From Algoriphagus resistens (GTDB lineage: Bacteria > Bacteroidota > Bacteroidia > Cytophagales > Cyclobacteriaceae), in assembly GCF_001442615.1 (NCBI RefSeq), contig NZ_LMXN01000001.1, positions 62,001 through 126,000 of the forward strand: a stretch of DNA of 64,000 bases. The letters are read 5' to 3'. Positions within the stretch are counted from its first letter, which is position 1, and the number at the start of each line of letters is the position of its first letter. A program made the position numbers and the translations under genes. The notes under the pieces were generated by a model that ran no database searches, was not told the DNA's origin, and saw only the letters and a program-made list of their open reading frames with translations. Positions 63,542 to 64,000 of the stretch are shown one piece after another.

Positions 63542-63584
63542 TCGGTAGTCTTGTAAAATAACTAACCCGCTAAAGAAGGGAAAT

Positions 63585-64000
63585 ATGGAATGGACATTTG
63601 ATAAGGCAATAAATTCGGAGAATGAACTCCGTGGGATATTGGGGTACCCCAGCGAAGTAGTTACAAGGAAAACCATCGATTATATTGATGCTCACTGTAG
63701 AAGTTTTATAGAGAAATCCCCTTTTATTACCATTGCCACATCTGATATGCATGGGAATTTTGATGTTTCTCCCAAAGGCGATCCTGCCGGTTTTGTAAAA
63801 ATTCTCAGTGATAAACTGCTCGCTATCCCGGATAGACCTGGAAACCGCAAAGCGGATACCTTGAGAAATATCATTCAAAATCCGAATCTGGGATTGATTT
63901 TTTTAATTCCCGGAATAAAGGAAACCTTAAGGGTGAACGGTGAGGCAAAAATAGTAACTGACCAAAAAGTTTTGGAGCTACTATCTTGTGAGGGGAAAAT
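63585..64000 (+). CDS. PPOX-class flavin-binding protein (partial, 3' end outside window)
   Basis: An open frame running to the window end. The first 138 residues read MEWTFDKAINSENELRGILG, then a helical part and the split-barrel core (SFIEKSPFITIATSDMHGNF, DVSPKGDPAGFVKI, LAIPDRPGNRKADTLRNII). This is the pyridoxamine 5'-phosphate oxidase-like fold of FMN-binding proteins; the PDRPGNRKADTLRN stretch is typical of the group. Role unknown; it may be unrelated to the fucoside operon. Start ATG at 63585 lies 43 bp after the esterase stop. Confidence 0.8.
   Translation, partial: MEWTFDKAINSENELRGILGYPSEVVTRKTIDYIDAHCRSFIEKSPFITIATSDMHGNFDVSPKGDPAGFVKILSDKLLAIPDRPGNRKADTLRNIIQNPNLGLIFLIPGIKETLRVNGEAKIVTDQKVLELLSCEGK

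Overview
The window comes from a Bacteroidota chromosome. Evidence: two SusC/SusD outer-membrane pairs, SusD and sulfatase lipoproteins with lipobox signals, several promoters of the TAnnTTTG (-7) type, few Shine-Dalgarno sites, and many polysaccharide-degrading enzymes. Gene content (CE15, GH106, GH95, GH33, S1 sulfatases, WbsX-type glycosyltransferase) fits a Cytophagales-like, probably Cyclobacteriaceae-like, marine or plant-litter saprotroph. The genus cannot be fixed from the sequence alone. No rRNA, tRNA, CRISPR array or intact insertion sequence was seen.

Layout. 1-1059: 3' part of the NADP-binding subunit of the proton-translocating transhydrogenase. 1198-6343 (minus): DapA-type aldolase/lyase, BNR sialidase-like protein and CE15 glucuronoyl esterase form a tight group, preceded by an outer-membrane POTRA/beta-barrel protein. 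7202-12167 (plus): first SusC/SusD pair, closed by a hairpin terminator. 12168-12671: relic DNA with a piece resembling the end of a group II intron. 12672-17670: three phospho-ester enzymes (metallophosphoesterase, secreted PI-PLC-like enzyme, and a phosphodiesterase-alkaline phosphatase fusion). 18744-23606: second SusC/SusD pair. 23682-32827: TetR regulator overlapping a sulfatase gene, two paralogous lipoprotein sulfatases around an MsrA, a PhyH-type dioxygenase and an MFS sugar porter. 33109-37619: GH106-type rhamnosidase and GH33 sialidase, convergent. 38119-40919: small lipoprotein, ammonium transporter, DUF1460 amidase-like protein. 41604-50897: surface-glycan assembly genes (five GT2, one WbsX-type, one GT4, one MsbA-like ABC exporter). 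51535-52657: HxlR regulator and quinone-reductase-type flavoprotein, divergent. 52703-63541: LacI regulator and a divergent operon for fucoside use (aldo/keto reductase, zinc dehydrogenase, GH95, ThuA-like, three esterases). The window ends inside a PPOX-class flavoprotein gene.

How the genes work together. The sulfatases, esterases and GH106/GH33/GH95 enzymes suggest breakdown of a sulfated, acylated, fucose- and rhamnose-containing heteropolysaccharide at the cell surface. SusC/SusD pairs, and possibly the sugar porter, would import the products, and the LacI-controlled dehydrogenases would oxidise the released deoxy sugar. The phospho-ester enzymes between the two SusC/SusD pairs suggest a distinct phosphodiester or phospholipid scavenging module. 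These linkages are inference from gene order and family membership.
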